Below are positions 18,537 through 26,576 of a stretch of DNA of 64,000 nt, piece by piece. The notes beneath the pieces are model-generated. The model was not told the origin of the DNA. It worked only from the letters and a program-made list of their open reading frames with translations, and searched no databases. The position numbers and the translations under genes are program-made. The DNA lies in contig NZ_JACVWU010000022.1 of the NCBI RefSeq assembly GCF_014596915.1, positions 62,001-126,000 on the forward strand, given 5' to 3'. Positions within the stretch are counted from its first letter, which is position 1; the number at the start of each line of letters is the position of its first letter. This DNA is from Streptomyces sp. TRM68416. GTDB taxonomy: Bacteria > Actinomycetota > Actinomycetes > Streptomycetales > Streptomycetaceae.

Positions 18537-19410
18537 CGCCACCGCCAAGGACACCGGCGACCTGGCCGGACTCGAAGCCGGTCTGGACGCCCTGGACACC
18601 GTCCAGACCAGCCGCACCCCGCTGCGCCGGACGCTGGTCGGCAAGGTCCTGCCGCCGGTCACCGCCGTCGCCCTGGTCCTGCTGGTGTGGCAGGTGCTGG
18701 TCTGGGCGAAGGTGGCCCCCGACTACAAGCTCCCCTCCCCGACCGCCGTGTGGGAGGAGGTCCGCACCGCCTGGCTCCAGGGCACCCTGCTGGACTACAT
18801 CTGGACCAGCGTCAGCCGCGGTTTGCTCGGTTTCCTCCTCGCCCTGGCCATCGGCACCCCGCTGGGGCTGCTCGTCGCCCGGGTGAAGTTCGTGCGCGCG
18901 GCGATCGGCCCGATCCTGTCCGGCCTGCAGTCCCTGCCCTCCGTCGCCTGGGTCCCCCCGGCCGTGCTCTGGCTGGGCCTGAACAACTCCATGATGTACG
19001 CCGTGATCCTGCTCGGCGCGGTCCCCTCCATCGCCAACGGCCTGGTCTCCGGCATCGACCAGGTCCCCCCGCTGTTCCTGCGCGCCGGACGCACCCTGGG
19101 CGCCACTGGTCTGCAGGGCACCCGGCACATCCTGATGCCGGCCGCCCTGCCCGGCTACCTCGCCGGGCTGAAGCAGGGCTGGGCCTTCTCCTGGCGCTCG
19201 CTGATGGCCGCCGAGATCATCGCGTCCTCCCCCGACCTCGGCGTCGGCCTGGGCCAGCTCCTGGAGAACGGCCGCAACAACGCCAGCATGTCCCAGGTGT
19301 TCCTGGCGATCTCCCTGATCCTGCTCGTCGGCATCGCCATCGACCTGCTGATCTTCAGTCCCCTGGAACGCCGGGTCCTGCGCAGCCGCGGCCTGCTGAC
19401 GAAGGGGTGA
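18523..19410 (+). CDS. ssuC: sulfonate ABC transporter permease
   Basis: A 295-residue integral membrane permease of the SsuC/TauC type, with about six hydrophobic segments, the first being PPVTAVALVLLVWQVLVWA. The cytoplasmic EAA loop is visible as LRAGRTLGATGLQGTRHILM, which docks on the ATPase. ATG 18523 overlaps the ATPase end and has GAGGAG about a dozen bases upstream. It completes the importer. A convergent VOC gene begins 21 bases after its stop, so no long 3' region is available. Confidence 0.9.
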   Translation: MASTDATAKDTGDLAGLEAGLDALDTVQTSRTPLRRTLVGKVLPPVTAVALVLLVWQVLVWAKVAPDYKLPSPTAVWEEVRTAWLQGTLLDYIWTSVSRGLLGFLLALAIGTPLGLLVARVKFVRAAIGPILSGLQSLPSVAWVPPAVLWLGLNNSMMYAVILLGAVPSIANGLVSGIDQVPPLFLRAGRTLGATGLQGTRHILMPAALPGYLAGLKQGWAFSWRSLMAAEIIASSPDLGVGLGQLLENGRNNASMSQVFLAISLILLVGIAIDLLIFSPLERRVLRSRGLLTKG

Positions 19411-19431
19411 GCGGGAGGACCGAAGCGGTGC

Positions 19432-20232
19432 TCAGGCCGTGCGCGTCGGCTTGAGCACCACGAAGTCCGCGTCCGCCGGGTCGAGGCAGACGGCCAGCCT
19501 GCCGACGCCCTCCGCGTCGTCGGGGCCCATCTGCACGCGGCCGCCGTTCTTCGTGACCTGGGCGACGGCCACGTCGCAGTCGGTGACGTCGAAGACCGGG
19601 TGCCAGTACGGCCGACCGTTCGTCAGAGTGAGATCCTCCGCGGGAAGTTCCACGATGCCGCCGTGCATCCGCTCCTCGGGCTGGCCGACGGGGGTGATGA
19701 GGGCGTACGTGCCCCCGCCGCCGGGTAGCTCCATGTCGCTGAACTGCCAGCCGAGGACCTCGCCGTAGAACTGCTTCGCGGCCGCGGCGTCGGGTGTGTA
19801 CAGCTCGGTCCAGGACAGCGAACCGGGCTGGTCCACCAGGTCGACGCCCTTGCTGGTGCCCGGCTGCCAGACGGCGAACTGGCCGCCCAGCGGATCGCTG
19901 TACTGCGCCATCCGGCCCCACTCGTCGATGTCCATCGGCGCCACCCGTACCGTGCCGCCCGCGCGCTCCACCGCCTGGGTCGTGGCGTCCGCGTCGGCGA
20001 CGCAGTAGTAGATCATCCAGGCCGAGCGGGCCCCCTCCTCGGTGAGCTTGCCGAGTCCGGCGACGATCTTGTCGTCCTTCCGGAACATCCCGCCTTCCAT
20101 CTCCTCCCCCTCTCCCATGGACTCGTAGTCCCAGCCGAGGACCGCGCCGTAGAAGGCCGCGGCGGCGGGGACGTCAGGGGTGCCGAGGTCGAGCATGCAG
20201 GGCGAGCCGGGGACGAAGTCGGTGGTGATCAC
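19432..20232 (-). CDS. VOC family protein, two glyoxalase-like domains
   Basis: A 266-residue protein made of two vicinal-oxygen-chelate domains in tandem (about 5-125 and 135-262). Each begins with a PCMLDLGTPDVPAAAAFYG- or WTELYTPDAAAAKQFYGEV-type helix and contains a VLGW motif. Proteins of this architecture are common in Streptomyces and often annotated as hydroxylases or glyoxalases, without proven substrate. The start selected is GTG 20232, where AAGGGA precedes by about seven bases; an ATG 30 bases further upstream is possible. It is divergent from the phosphotransferase-like gene. Confidence 0.85.
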   Translation of the reverse strand: MITTDFVPGSPCMLDLGTPDVPAAAAFYGAVLGWDYESMGEGEEMEGGMFRKDDKIVAGLGKLTEEGARSAWMIYYCVADADATTQAVERAGGTVRVAPMDIDEWGRMAQYSDPLGGQFAVWQPGTSKGVDLVDQPGSLSWTELYTPDAAAAKQFYGEVLGWQFSDMELPGGGGTYALITPVGQPEERMHGGIVELPAEDLTLTNGRPYWHPVFDVTDCDVAVAQVTKNGGRVQMGPDDAEGVGRLAVCLDPADADFVVLKPTRTA

Positions 20233-20398
20233 GGCGATTCCCTTCCGCAGGTGCTGTGTCATTTCAGAGTTGCACCCGGCACTGACAATCGCCTGTCCGG
20301 TCCGGCGGCGGGGCCGGGCGGAAACCGGGCCGCGCCTTGGGCCGTGCACCGATGTGCGACGATCGCGGCAGGATCATGAGATCCGAGGGCGGGAGAGC

Positions 20399-21292
20399 AT
20401 GGGCAAGATGCACGCGGACGAGCTGGAGACCGACGCCGGCCTGGTCCGGCGACTGCTGCGCACGCAGTTCCCCCGGTGGGCGGACCTGCCGATCACCCGG
20501 CTCGCCTCCGGAGGCACGGTCAACGCGATCTACCGGCTCGGCGAGGAACTGACCGTCCGGCTGCCGCTGCAGCGCGGCGGCGCCGAGGCCGTAGCAAGGG
20601 AGGCGCGGCTCCTGCCCGGCCTGGCGCCGTTGCTGCCGCTGCCGATTCCGGAGGTGGTGGCGACCGGCGCTCCGGGGGAGGGATATCCGCTGGCCTGGGC
20701 CGTGCACCGGTGGATCGAGGGGCGCAGTCCGGTCGAGGGCGACCTGGCCGAGCCGGAGCGGGTCGCGCGTGACCTCGCGCAGTTCGCGGTCGCCTTCCGC
20801 AGGATCGGCCTTCCCGGCGGTCCGCCGGCGCACCGCGGCGGACCGCTGCTGAGCGAGGACCGGGAGACACGGGCGGCGATCGAGGCGTTGCGCCGCACCG
20901 ACGAGCCCTTCGACGCCGACGAGATCACCGCCGCCTGGGAGGAGGCGCTCGCGGCACCGCCGTGGACGGGCCCGGCCTGCTGGACGCACTCCGACCTGAT
21001 GCCGAGCAACGTGCTGCTGTCCGGCGCCCGCGTCTCGGCGGTCATCGACTTCGGCACCGTGGGCATGGGGGAACCGGCCACCGACCTCATACCCGCCTGG
21101 AACCTGCTGCCCGCGTCGGCCCGGCAGGTGTACCGCGAGGCGGTGGACGTGGACGACGCGACCTGGGCGCGCAGCCGCGGCTGGGCACTGTCGATGGCGG
21201 TCGTCCAGCTGCCCTACTACCGCACGACCAACCCGGTCATCTCGGCCAACGCCCGCTACGTCATCCGGGAGATCCTCGGCTCCTCCGCCTGA
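20399..21292 (+). CDS. aminoglycoside phosphotransferase (APH) family protein
   Basis: A 297-residue kinase-fold protein. The nucleotide-binding lobe includes NAIYRLGEELTVRLP with the conserved Lys replaced by Arg. The catalytic loop appears as WTHSDLMPSNVLL, that is HSD where HGD is usual, and the metal-binding Asp is in VIDFGTVGMGEPATDLI. Members phosphorylate aminoglycosides, macrolides or metabolites; there is no reason to claim antibiotic resistance here. GGGAG lies before ATG 20399. Confidence 0.83.
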   Translation: MGKMHADELETDAGLVRRLLRTQFPRWADLPITRLASGGTVNAIYRLGEELTVRLPLQRGGAEAVAREARLLPGLAPLLPLPIPEVVATGAPGEGYPLAWAVHRWIEGRSPVEGDLAEPERVARDLAQFAVAFRRIGLPGGPPAHRGGPLLSEDRETRAAIEALRRTDEPFDADEITAAWEEALAAPPWTGPACWTHSDLMPSNVLLSGARVSAVIDFGTVGMGEPATDLIPAWNLLPASARQVYREAVDVDDATWARSRGWALSMAVVQLPYYRTTNPVISANARYVIREILGSSA

Positions 21293-21428
21293 ACGCACCG
21301 CCGGAAGCGCCGCGACGGGGTGTGGTGTCGTTCGCCGGCGGCGCCGTCGTGGCCGCTCGCGCTGTCCCCCGCGCCCCTCGAGGGCGCCGGCGGTTCCGCG
21401 CGGCCAAGTGAATTTCCCCGGGCGGCTG

Positions 21429-21863
21429 TCACGTATGCGTCACGCGCGCGTCGAGTGTCTCCGCCAGCCGGTCCAGCAGGGTGCGCAGCAGCTCGCCGTC
21501 GGCGTCGGTGAGGGTGGGCCAGTCCGCGCGGACGGCGCGGTCGACGCGGCGCCAGTACTCCTGGCCGCGCGGAGTGAGGTGGGCGAGGATGCGACGGCGG
21601 TCGAGGGGGTCGACGCGGCGGTGGACGAGGTTCTGGTCGACGAGGTGGTCGACGAGCTTGGTCAGGGTCGGCGGGGGCAGGAAGACCGCCTCGGCGATCC
21701 CCGTCATGTGGTGGCCCCGGCCGTCGGAGAGCAGGGCCAGCACCCGCCAGGCGTCCAGCGAGCAGCCCTCCTCGTCCAGCACGGCCTGGAGCCGGCGCGC
21801 GGCCGTCCGCTCGGCCCGCGTGAGGAGCTGCATCAGGTCGTGGGGCCGGGATGAGGTGGGCAT
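21429..21863 (-). CDS. MarR family transcriptional regulator
   Basis: A 144-residue winged-helix regulator. The core helices read LDAWRVLALLSDGRGHHMTG and PTLTKLVDHLVDQNLVHRR, followed by the MarR wing DPLDRRRILAHLTPRG. AGGAG precedes ATG 21863. Proteins of this family dimerise and release DNA on binding small aromatic or oxidised ligands. It is divergent, with only 78 bases between, from a sensor-like substrate-binding protein next to the urea transporter; joint control of that region is plausible but unproven. Confidence 0.88.
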   Translation of the reverse strand: MPTSSRPHDLMQLLTRAERTAARRLQAVLDEEGCSLDAWRVLALLSDGRGHHMTGIAEAVFLPPPTLTKLVDHLVDQNLVHRRVDPLDRRRILAHLTPRGQEYWRRVDRAVRADWPTLTDADGELLRTLLDRLAETLDARVTHT

Positions 21864-21941
21864 CGCGCTCCTAGGTCACGGGGTGCGTACATCGTATGAG
21901 ACGGACTGGAGTTCACCGGGTGGACCCGAAATCATGACGCC

Positions 21942-23054
21942 ATGTTCCGGCACAGTCCCCCTGCCCCCGAGTGGTTCACGGCCGACGCGTCGGTGCTCGG
22001 CGTGGCGCTGGTCTTCCCCCTGCAGGGGCCGGCGGGGATGTTCGGGCCGACGTGCGAGCTGTGCGCGCGGCTGGCCGCGGAGGAGGTGAACCGGGCGGGC
22101 GGGGTGCTCGGCCGTGAGCTGCGGCTGCTGCCCGTCGACGGCGGTGCGTCGCCGCGCGAGATCGCCGAGCACGTCGAGGCGTTGGTGGACCTGGGGGTCG
22201 TGCAGGGCGTCACGGGCTGGCACATCTCCTCGGTCCGGCAGGCGCTGGCGCCGAGAATCGCGCATCGGGTGCCGTACGTCTACACCGCCCTGTACGAGGG
22301 CGGCGAGCACACGGCCGGGGTCTTCCTGACCAGCGAGACGCCCCGGGACCAGCTCCGGCCCGCCATGGGTCTGCTGGCGCACGAGCGGGGTGTGCGGCGC
22401 TGGTTCGTCGTGGGCAACGACTACGTGTGGCCGCGGCGCACGGCGCGGGCGGCGCAGAGTTACGCGCGCGAGTCCGGCGGAGTCGTCGGCGGCGAGGCGT
22501 ATCTCCCGTTGGGCACCCATGACTTCGAGCCGGTGCTGCGGCGCATCGAGCGGTCGGACGCCGACGCCGTGCTGATGCTGCTGGTCGGCAGCGACGCCGT
22601 GCGCTTCAACCGGGCGTTCGCCGCCTACGGTCTGGATGTGCGGTGCCTGCGGCTGAGCACGCTGATGGACGAGAACATGCTGATGGCGAGCGGCCCTTCG
22701 GCCACCCACGACCTGTACAGCACCGCCGGGTTCTTCGCCTCGCTCGCCAACCAGGACACGCTCGACTTCCACGGGCAGTACGCGGCCCGGTACGGGGTCG
22801 AGGCGCCCGCGCTCGGCAGCCTCGGCGAATCCTGTTACGAGGGTGTGCTGTTGCTCGCCGCGCTCCTGAAGCGGGCGGGCACGCTGGACATGTCGGCGAT
22901 CGGGGCGGCGGCGGGGACGGTGTCGTACGAGGGTCCGCGCGGGCTGCTGCATCTGAGGGACAGTCATGTGCGCCAGCGGATCTACCTGGCCCGCGCGGAC
23001 GGTCTGGACTTCGACGTCCTCACGGAACTCGACCTCCACGGCTCCCGCTCTTGA
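21942..23054 (+). CDS. cytoplasmic substrate-binding-like protein (AmiC/UrtA-type fold)
   Basis: A 370-residue type I periplasmic-binding fold: VLGVALVFPLQGPAGMFGPT, CARLAAEEVNRAGGVLGREL, WFVVGNDYVWPRRTARAAQS and DADAVLMLLVGSDAVRFNRA. It aligns by eye with UrtA and with AmiC, the amide sensor of Pseudomonas. Unlike its neighbour urtA it has no signal peptide, twin-arginine motif or lipobox, so it should stay in the cytoplasm. A ligand-sensing role for short amides or urea is more likely than transport. The -35 of the next promoter overlaps its stop codon. Confidence 0.8.
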   Translation: MFRHSPPAPEWFTADASVLGVALVFPLQGPAGMFGPTCELCARLAAEEVNRAGGVLGRELRLLPVDGGASPREIAEHVEALVDLGVVQGVTGWHISSVRQALAPRIAHRVPYVYTALYEGGEHTAGVFLTSETPRDQLRPAMGLLAHERGVRRWFVVGNDYVWPRRTARAAQSYARESGGVVGGEAYLPLGTHDFEPVLRRIERSDADAVLMLLVGSDAVRFNRAFAAYGLDVRCLRLSTLMDENMLMASGPSATHDLYSTAGFFASLANQDTLDFHGQYAARYGVEAPALGSLGESCYEGVLLLAALLKRAGTLDMSAIGAAAGTVSYEGPRGLLHLRDSHVRQRIYLARADGLDFDVLTELDLHGSRS

Positions 23055-23079
23055 CATGCCCCGGCACCGCCAAGATACT
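23051..23079 (+). promoter_or_regulatory. promoter of urtABCDE
   Basis: TTGACA at 23051-23056 is followed after 17 bases by GATACT at 23074-23079, close to a vegetative sigma-70-type promoter. The -35 overlaps the TGA of the preceding gene. The predicted start near 23086 leaves a leader of about 180 bases before urtA. Confidence 0.6.
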
Positions 23080-23162
23080 TCCTGTGGAAAGTAACTAGAA
23101 TGCCTCGGGCGAATTGTGAATCGGTAGCGGAAATACCGTTCACGCACCGCCGGGGCGTTTTT
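23059..23162 (+). terminator. long-range terminator arms with T6 plus inner hairpin in urtA leader
   Basis: GCCCCGGC (23059-23066) is complementary to GCCGGGGC (23149-23156), which is followed by G and six T residues. Between them an inner hairpin GTGAATCGGTA / TACCGTTCAC (23117-23142, loop GCGGAAA, one bulged base) is well formed. The left outer arm lies in the spacer of the urtA promoter, so only read-through transcripts from the upstream gene could form the outer stem. The inner hairpin lies in the urtA leader itself. Confidence 0.45.
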
Positions 23163-23268
23163 TGTTGCCTTGGGGAAAGTCCCGCGAAACACCCCGGAAA
23201 CAGGGCGACTTGAGGCTGTGGACCGCACTTCAGGAGGTCGTCTCCTCCCCACACCCGAGGGGGTTCTT

Positions 23269-24534
23269 TTGTTCAGCGGTCCCAGCAGTTCCCGTGTTCA
23301 CCGCCGTCGCTTCCTGGCCGGCGGTGCCGCGCTCGCCGCCGTGGTGGCGCTGTCCGCCTGCGGCGCCAAGACCGACGCGGCCGGCTCCTCCGACCAGGCC
23401 GCGAAGGCCGACGTCAGCGGTGACACGGTCAAGGTCGGCCTGCTCAACTCGCTGTCCGGCACCATGGCGATCAGCGAGGTCACCGTACGCGACTCCCTCA
23501 AGCTGGCGATCGAGGAGATCAACGCCTCCGGCGGGGTGCTCGGCAAGAAGATCAAGCCGATCAGCGAGGACGGCGCCTCCGACTGGCCCACCTTCGCGGA
23601 GAAGGCGCAGAAGCTCATCAAGGAGGACCGGGTCGCGGCCACCTTCGGCTGCTGGACCTCCGCCAGCCGCAAGGCCGTCAAGCCGGTCTTCGAGAAGAAC
23701 AAGTCGCTGCTGTTCTATCCCGTGCAGTACGAGGGACTTGAGCAGTCCCCGTACATCTTCTACACGGGCGCCACCACCAACCAGCAGATCGTCCCCGCAC
23801 TCGACTACCTCAAGAGCAAGGGCCTGAAGAAGATCTACCTGGTCGGCAGCGACTACGTCTTCCCGCGCACCGCCAACAAGGAGATCAAGGCGTACGCCGC
23901 GGCCAACGGCATGACCGTGCTCGGCGAGGACTACGCGCCGCTGGGCTCCACGGAGTTCAGCACGATCGCCAACAAGGTGAAGGCCTCCAAGGCCGACGCG
24001 GTCTTCAACACCCTCAACGGCGACTCCAACGTGGCCTTCTTCAAGGAATACAAGTCGGCCGGCCTGACCGCCAAGTCCATGCCGGTCGTCTCGGTGTCGA
24101 TCGCCGAGGAGGAGGTCAAGTCGATCGGCTCCCAGTACCTGGCGGGCCAGTTGACGGCCTGGAACTACTACCAGACCACCCCCGGCGCGGCGAACGAGAA
24201 GTTCGTGAAGGCCTACAAGGCCAAGTACGGCCAGGACAAGCCGACCAGCGACCCGATGGAGGCCGCGTACACCTCGGTCTACCTGTGGAAGGCGATGGTC
24301 GAGAAGGCGAACTCCTTCGACGTGGAGAAGGTGAAGGCGGCCTCCGACGGCATCACCTTCGAAGCCCCCGAGGGCACGGTCACCGTGGACGGCGCCACCC
24401 AGCACATCCACAAGACCGCCCGCATCGGCGAGATCGGCACCGACGGTCTGATCAAGGAGGTGTGGAACTCCGGCGAGGCCATCAAGCCGGACCCGTACCT
24501 CAAGGGCTACTCCTGGGCCTCCGGGCTCTCCTGA
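23269..24534 (+). CDS. urtA: urea/short-chain amide ABC transporter substrate-binding lipoprotein
   Basis: A 421-residue binding protein. The N-terminus holds a twin-arginine-like VHRRRFLAGGAALAAVVALS ending in a lipobox LSAC, so it is exported and lipid-anchored. The mature domain has the UrtA signatures VKVGLLNSLSGTMAISE, CWTSASRKAVKPVFEKNKSL, FYPVQYEGLEQSPYIFYTGA and QYLAGQLTAWNYYQT. The start selected is TTG 23269, with GAGGGGG five bases upstream; a longer frame begins at 23170. It leads the urtABCDE operon. A 26-base hairpin follows it, which may set the excess of binding protein over channel. Confidence 0.9.
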   Translation: MFSGPSSSRVHRRRFLAGGAALAAVVALSACGAKTDAAGSSDQAAKADVSGDTVKVGLLNSLSGTMAISEVTVRDSLKLAIEEINASGGVLGKKIKPISEDGASDWPTFAEKAQKLIKEDRVAATFGCWTSASRKAVKPVFEKNKSLLFYPVQYEGLEQSPYIFYTGATTNQQIVPALDYLKSKGLKKIYLVGSDYVFPRTANKEIKAYAAANGMTVLGEDYAPLGSTEFSTIANKVKASKADAVFNTLNGDSNVAFFKEYKSAGLTAKSMPVVSVSIAEEEVKSIGSQYLAGQLTAWNYYQTTPGAANEKFVKAYKAKYGQDKPTSDPMEAAYTSVYLWKAMVEKANSFDVEKVKAASDGITFEAPEGTVTVDGATQHIHKTARIGEIGTDGLIKEVWNSGEAIKPDPYLKGYSWASGLS

Positions 24535-24548
24535 CCGACCGTCACCGG

Positions 24549-24574
24549 CCGTGGGCCCTTCCCCGGGCCCACGG
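24549..24574 (+). promoter_or_regulatory. intercistronic hairpin urtA-urtB
   Basis: CCGTGGGCCC (24549-24558) pairs perfectly with GGGCCCACGG (24565-24574) around a 6-base loop in the 63-base gap after urtA. Such stems commonly stabilise or partly terminate the transcript behind binding-protein genes, giving more UrtA than permease. Confidence 0.5.
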
Positions 24575-24597
24575 CGTCCGTCCCCCGGAGCCGCCGT

Positions 24598-25494
24598 ATG
24601 ACCGTGATCCTCGGTCAGACCTTCACCGGCATCAGCATCGGTGCCGTCCTGCTGCTCATCGCGCTCGGCCTCTCGCTCACCTTCGGCCAGATGAACGTCA
24701 TCAACATGGCCCACGGCGAGTTCATCATGGCGGGCGCCTACACCACGTACGTCCTGCAGAAGTCCATTTCCGGCGCCGGAATTTCACTTCTGGTGGCACT
24801 TCCCGTCGCATTTCTCGTCTCGGGCGCACTCGGCGCCCTGCTGGAATGGCTGCTGATACGGCGACTGTATCTGCGGCCACTCGACACGCTTCTCGTCACC
24901 TGGGGCGTCTCCCTGATGCTCCAGCAACTCGCCCGTGACATTTTCGGCGCACCGAATGTGCAGACTCGCGCGCCCGAGGTGCTCACCGGGAACATCACGG
25001 TCATCGGCGGCGACGACCCGCTCACCTTCGCCAACAGCCGGCTGTTCATCCTGGGGCTCGCCATCGCCGCCGTGGTGGCGCTGTCGCTGACGCTGCGGCT
25101 CACCCCGCTGGGCCGCCGGATCCGGGCCGTGGTGCAGAACCGGGACCTGGCGGAGGTCTCCGGGATCTCCACCTCCCGCGTGGACCGGACCGCGTTCTTC
25201 ATCGGCTCCGGACTCGCGGGCGTCGCCGGCGTCGCGCTCACCCTGGTCGGCCCGATCGGGCCCACGATGGGCACCAACGTCATCATCGACGCCTTCCTGG
25301 TGATCGTGGTCGGCGGCATCGGCCAGCTCAAGGGCAGTGTGATCGTCGCCTTCGTGCTGGGCGTGCTGCAGTCGGTGCTGGAGTACTCCACCACCGTCAG
25401 CGTCGCCAAGGTGCTGGTCCTCGTGGCCATCGTCGCGTTCCTCCAGTGGCGGCCCCAGGGGCTGTACACGCTGCGCACCAGGAGCCTCGTATGA
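24598..25494 (+). CDS. urtB: urea ABC transporter permease UrtB
   Basis: A 298-residue LivH-type membrane permease with about eight hydrophobic segments, starting GISIGAVLLLIALGLSLTFG. It carries the family motifs NMAHGEFIMAGAYTTYV, LTFGQMNVINM and FLVIVVGGIGQLKGSVI. UrtB and UrtC form the channel. CGGAG precedes ATG 24598. Its stop overlaps the urtC start (ATGA), indicating coupled translation. A stretch at 24770-24960 uses visibly more A/T third positions than its neighbours. Confidence 0.92.
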   Translation: MTVILGQTFTGISIGAVLLLIALGLSLTFGQMNVINMAHGEFIMAGAYTTYVLQKSISGAGISLLVALPVAFLVSGALGALLEWLLIRRLYLRPLDTLLVTWGVSLMLQQLARDIFGAPNVQTRAPEVLTGNITVIGGDDPLTFANSRLFILGLAIAAVVALSLTLRLTPLGRRIRAVVQNRDLAEVSGISTSRVDRTAFFIGSGLAGVAGVALTLVGPIGPTMGTNVIIDAFLVIVVGGIGQLKGSVIVAFVLGVLQSVLEYSTTVSVAKVLVLVAIVAFLQWRPQGLYTLRTRSLV

Positions 25495-26576
25495 ACCTTC
25501 TCAAGGGACGCTCCGCGCGGGCCGCCGCCGGCTTCGCCGGGGCCGCCGTCCTGCTCTTCGGGCTGGCCCCGCTCGCCCTGTCGGACTTCCGGCTGGGCCT
25601 GCTCGCCAAGTACCTGTGCACGGCCATGGTCGCCGTCGGCATCTGCCTGGCCTGGGGCCGCGGCGGGCTGCTCACCCTCGGGCAGGGCGTGTTCTTCGGG
25701 CTCGGCGGCTACGCCATGGCGATGCACCTCAAGATCGCCGACGCGGGTCCCGGCAACCTGCCCGACTTCATGGCGCTGTACGGCACCGCCGACGAACTCC
25801 CCTGGTGGTGGCGGCCGTTCGAGAACCCGCTGTTCGCGCTCGCCGCGACCGTGCTGCTGCCGATGGCGGTGGCCGCGATCCTGGGAGCCTTCATCTTCCG
25901 CCGCCGGGTCAGGGGCGCCTACTTCGCGATCCTCAGCCAGGCCCTCGCCGCGGCCTTCGCGATCTGGCTGATCGGCCAGCAGGCCACGACCGGCGGCACC
26001 AACGGACTCACCGACATCCAGGGCTTCTTCGGCTACGACCTCAACGACCCCGTCAACCAGCGGATGGTGTACTTCGTCATCGCCGCCAGTCTGCTCGCCC
26101 TGATGGCCCTCGCCCGCCAGCTGATCCACAGCCGCTACGGCGAACTCCTGGTCGCCGTGCGGGACTCGGAGGAGCGGGTGCGCTTCCTCGGGTACGACCC
26201 GGCCAACGTCAAGCTCGTCGCCTACGTCGTGGCGGCCGGGATGGCGGGTCTTGCGGGCGCGCTGTTCGTGCCGGCCGTCGGCATCATCTCGCCCGCGATG
26301 ATCGGCATCGTGCCGTCCATCGAGTTCGTGATCGGCGCGGCGGTCGGCGGCCGGGCCAGCCTGGTCGGCGCGGTGCTCGGCGCGATCGGCGTGGCCTGGG
26401 CGAAGACGGCCCTGTCCGAGGAGTTCCCGGCGGCCTGGACCTACTTCCAGGGCCTGCTGTTCATCGTGGCGCTGGCGTTCCTGCCCGGGGGCCTGGCCTC
26501 CCTGGCGGGCTTCGTCCGGCGGCGCCGGGCCGCACAGCGCACCGCGGCCGTCGTACCGGTGGGAGAAGCGGCATGA
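25491..26576 (+). CDS. urtC: urea ABC transporter permease UrtC
   Basis: A 361-residue LivM-type permease. Landmarks are AWGRGGLLTLGQGVFFGLGG, LIGQQATTGGTNGLTDIQGF (the UrtC signature) and VGIISPAMIGIVPSIEFVIG. About eight to ten membrane spans are visible. The ATG at 25491 overlaps the urtB TGA; its own TGA overlaps the urtD ATG. A longer frame opens upstream but lies within urtB. Confidence 0.92.
   Translation: MNLLKGRSARAAAGFAGAAVLLFGLAPLALSDFRLGLLAKYLCTAMVAVGICLAWGRGGLLTLGQGVFFGLGGYAMAMHLKIADAGPGNLPDFMALYGTADELPWWWRPFENPLFALAATVLLPMAVAAILGAFIFRRRVRGAYFAILSQALAAAFAIWLIGQQATTGGTNGLTDIQGFFGYDLNDPVNQRMVYFVIAASLLALMALARQLIHSRYGELLVAVRDSEERVRFLGYDPANVKLVAYVVAAGMAGLAGALFVPAVGIISPAMIGIVPSIEFVIGAAVGGRASLVGAVLGAIGVAWAKTALSEEFPAAWTYFQGLLFIVALAFLPGGLASLAGFVRRRRAAQRTAAVVPVGEAA

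Noticed and set aside
16371..18662. Long minus-strand frame across ssuA, ssuB and the ssuC start
   Set aside because: All three plus-strand genes have full transporter motifs, ribosome sites and couplings; the antisense frame has none.
23080..23142. GlnR box upstream of urtA
   Set aside because: GTAAC at 23091 is not followed after six bases by GAAAC, and no second half-site is seen. Nitrogen control remains plausible but is unsupported by sequence.
23086..23268. Guanidine (ykkC-type) riboswitch in the urtA leader
   Set aside because: The conserved ACGR and guanidine-III core sequences were not found. The structured leader was kept only as a generic element.
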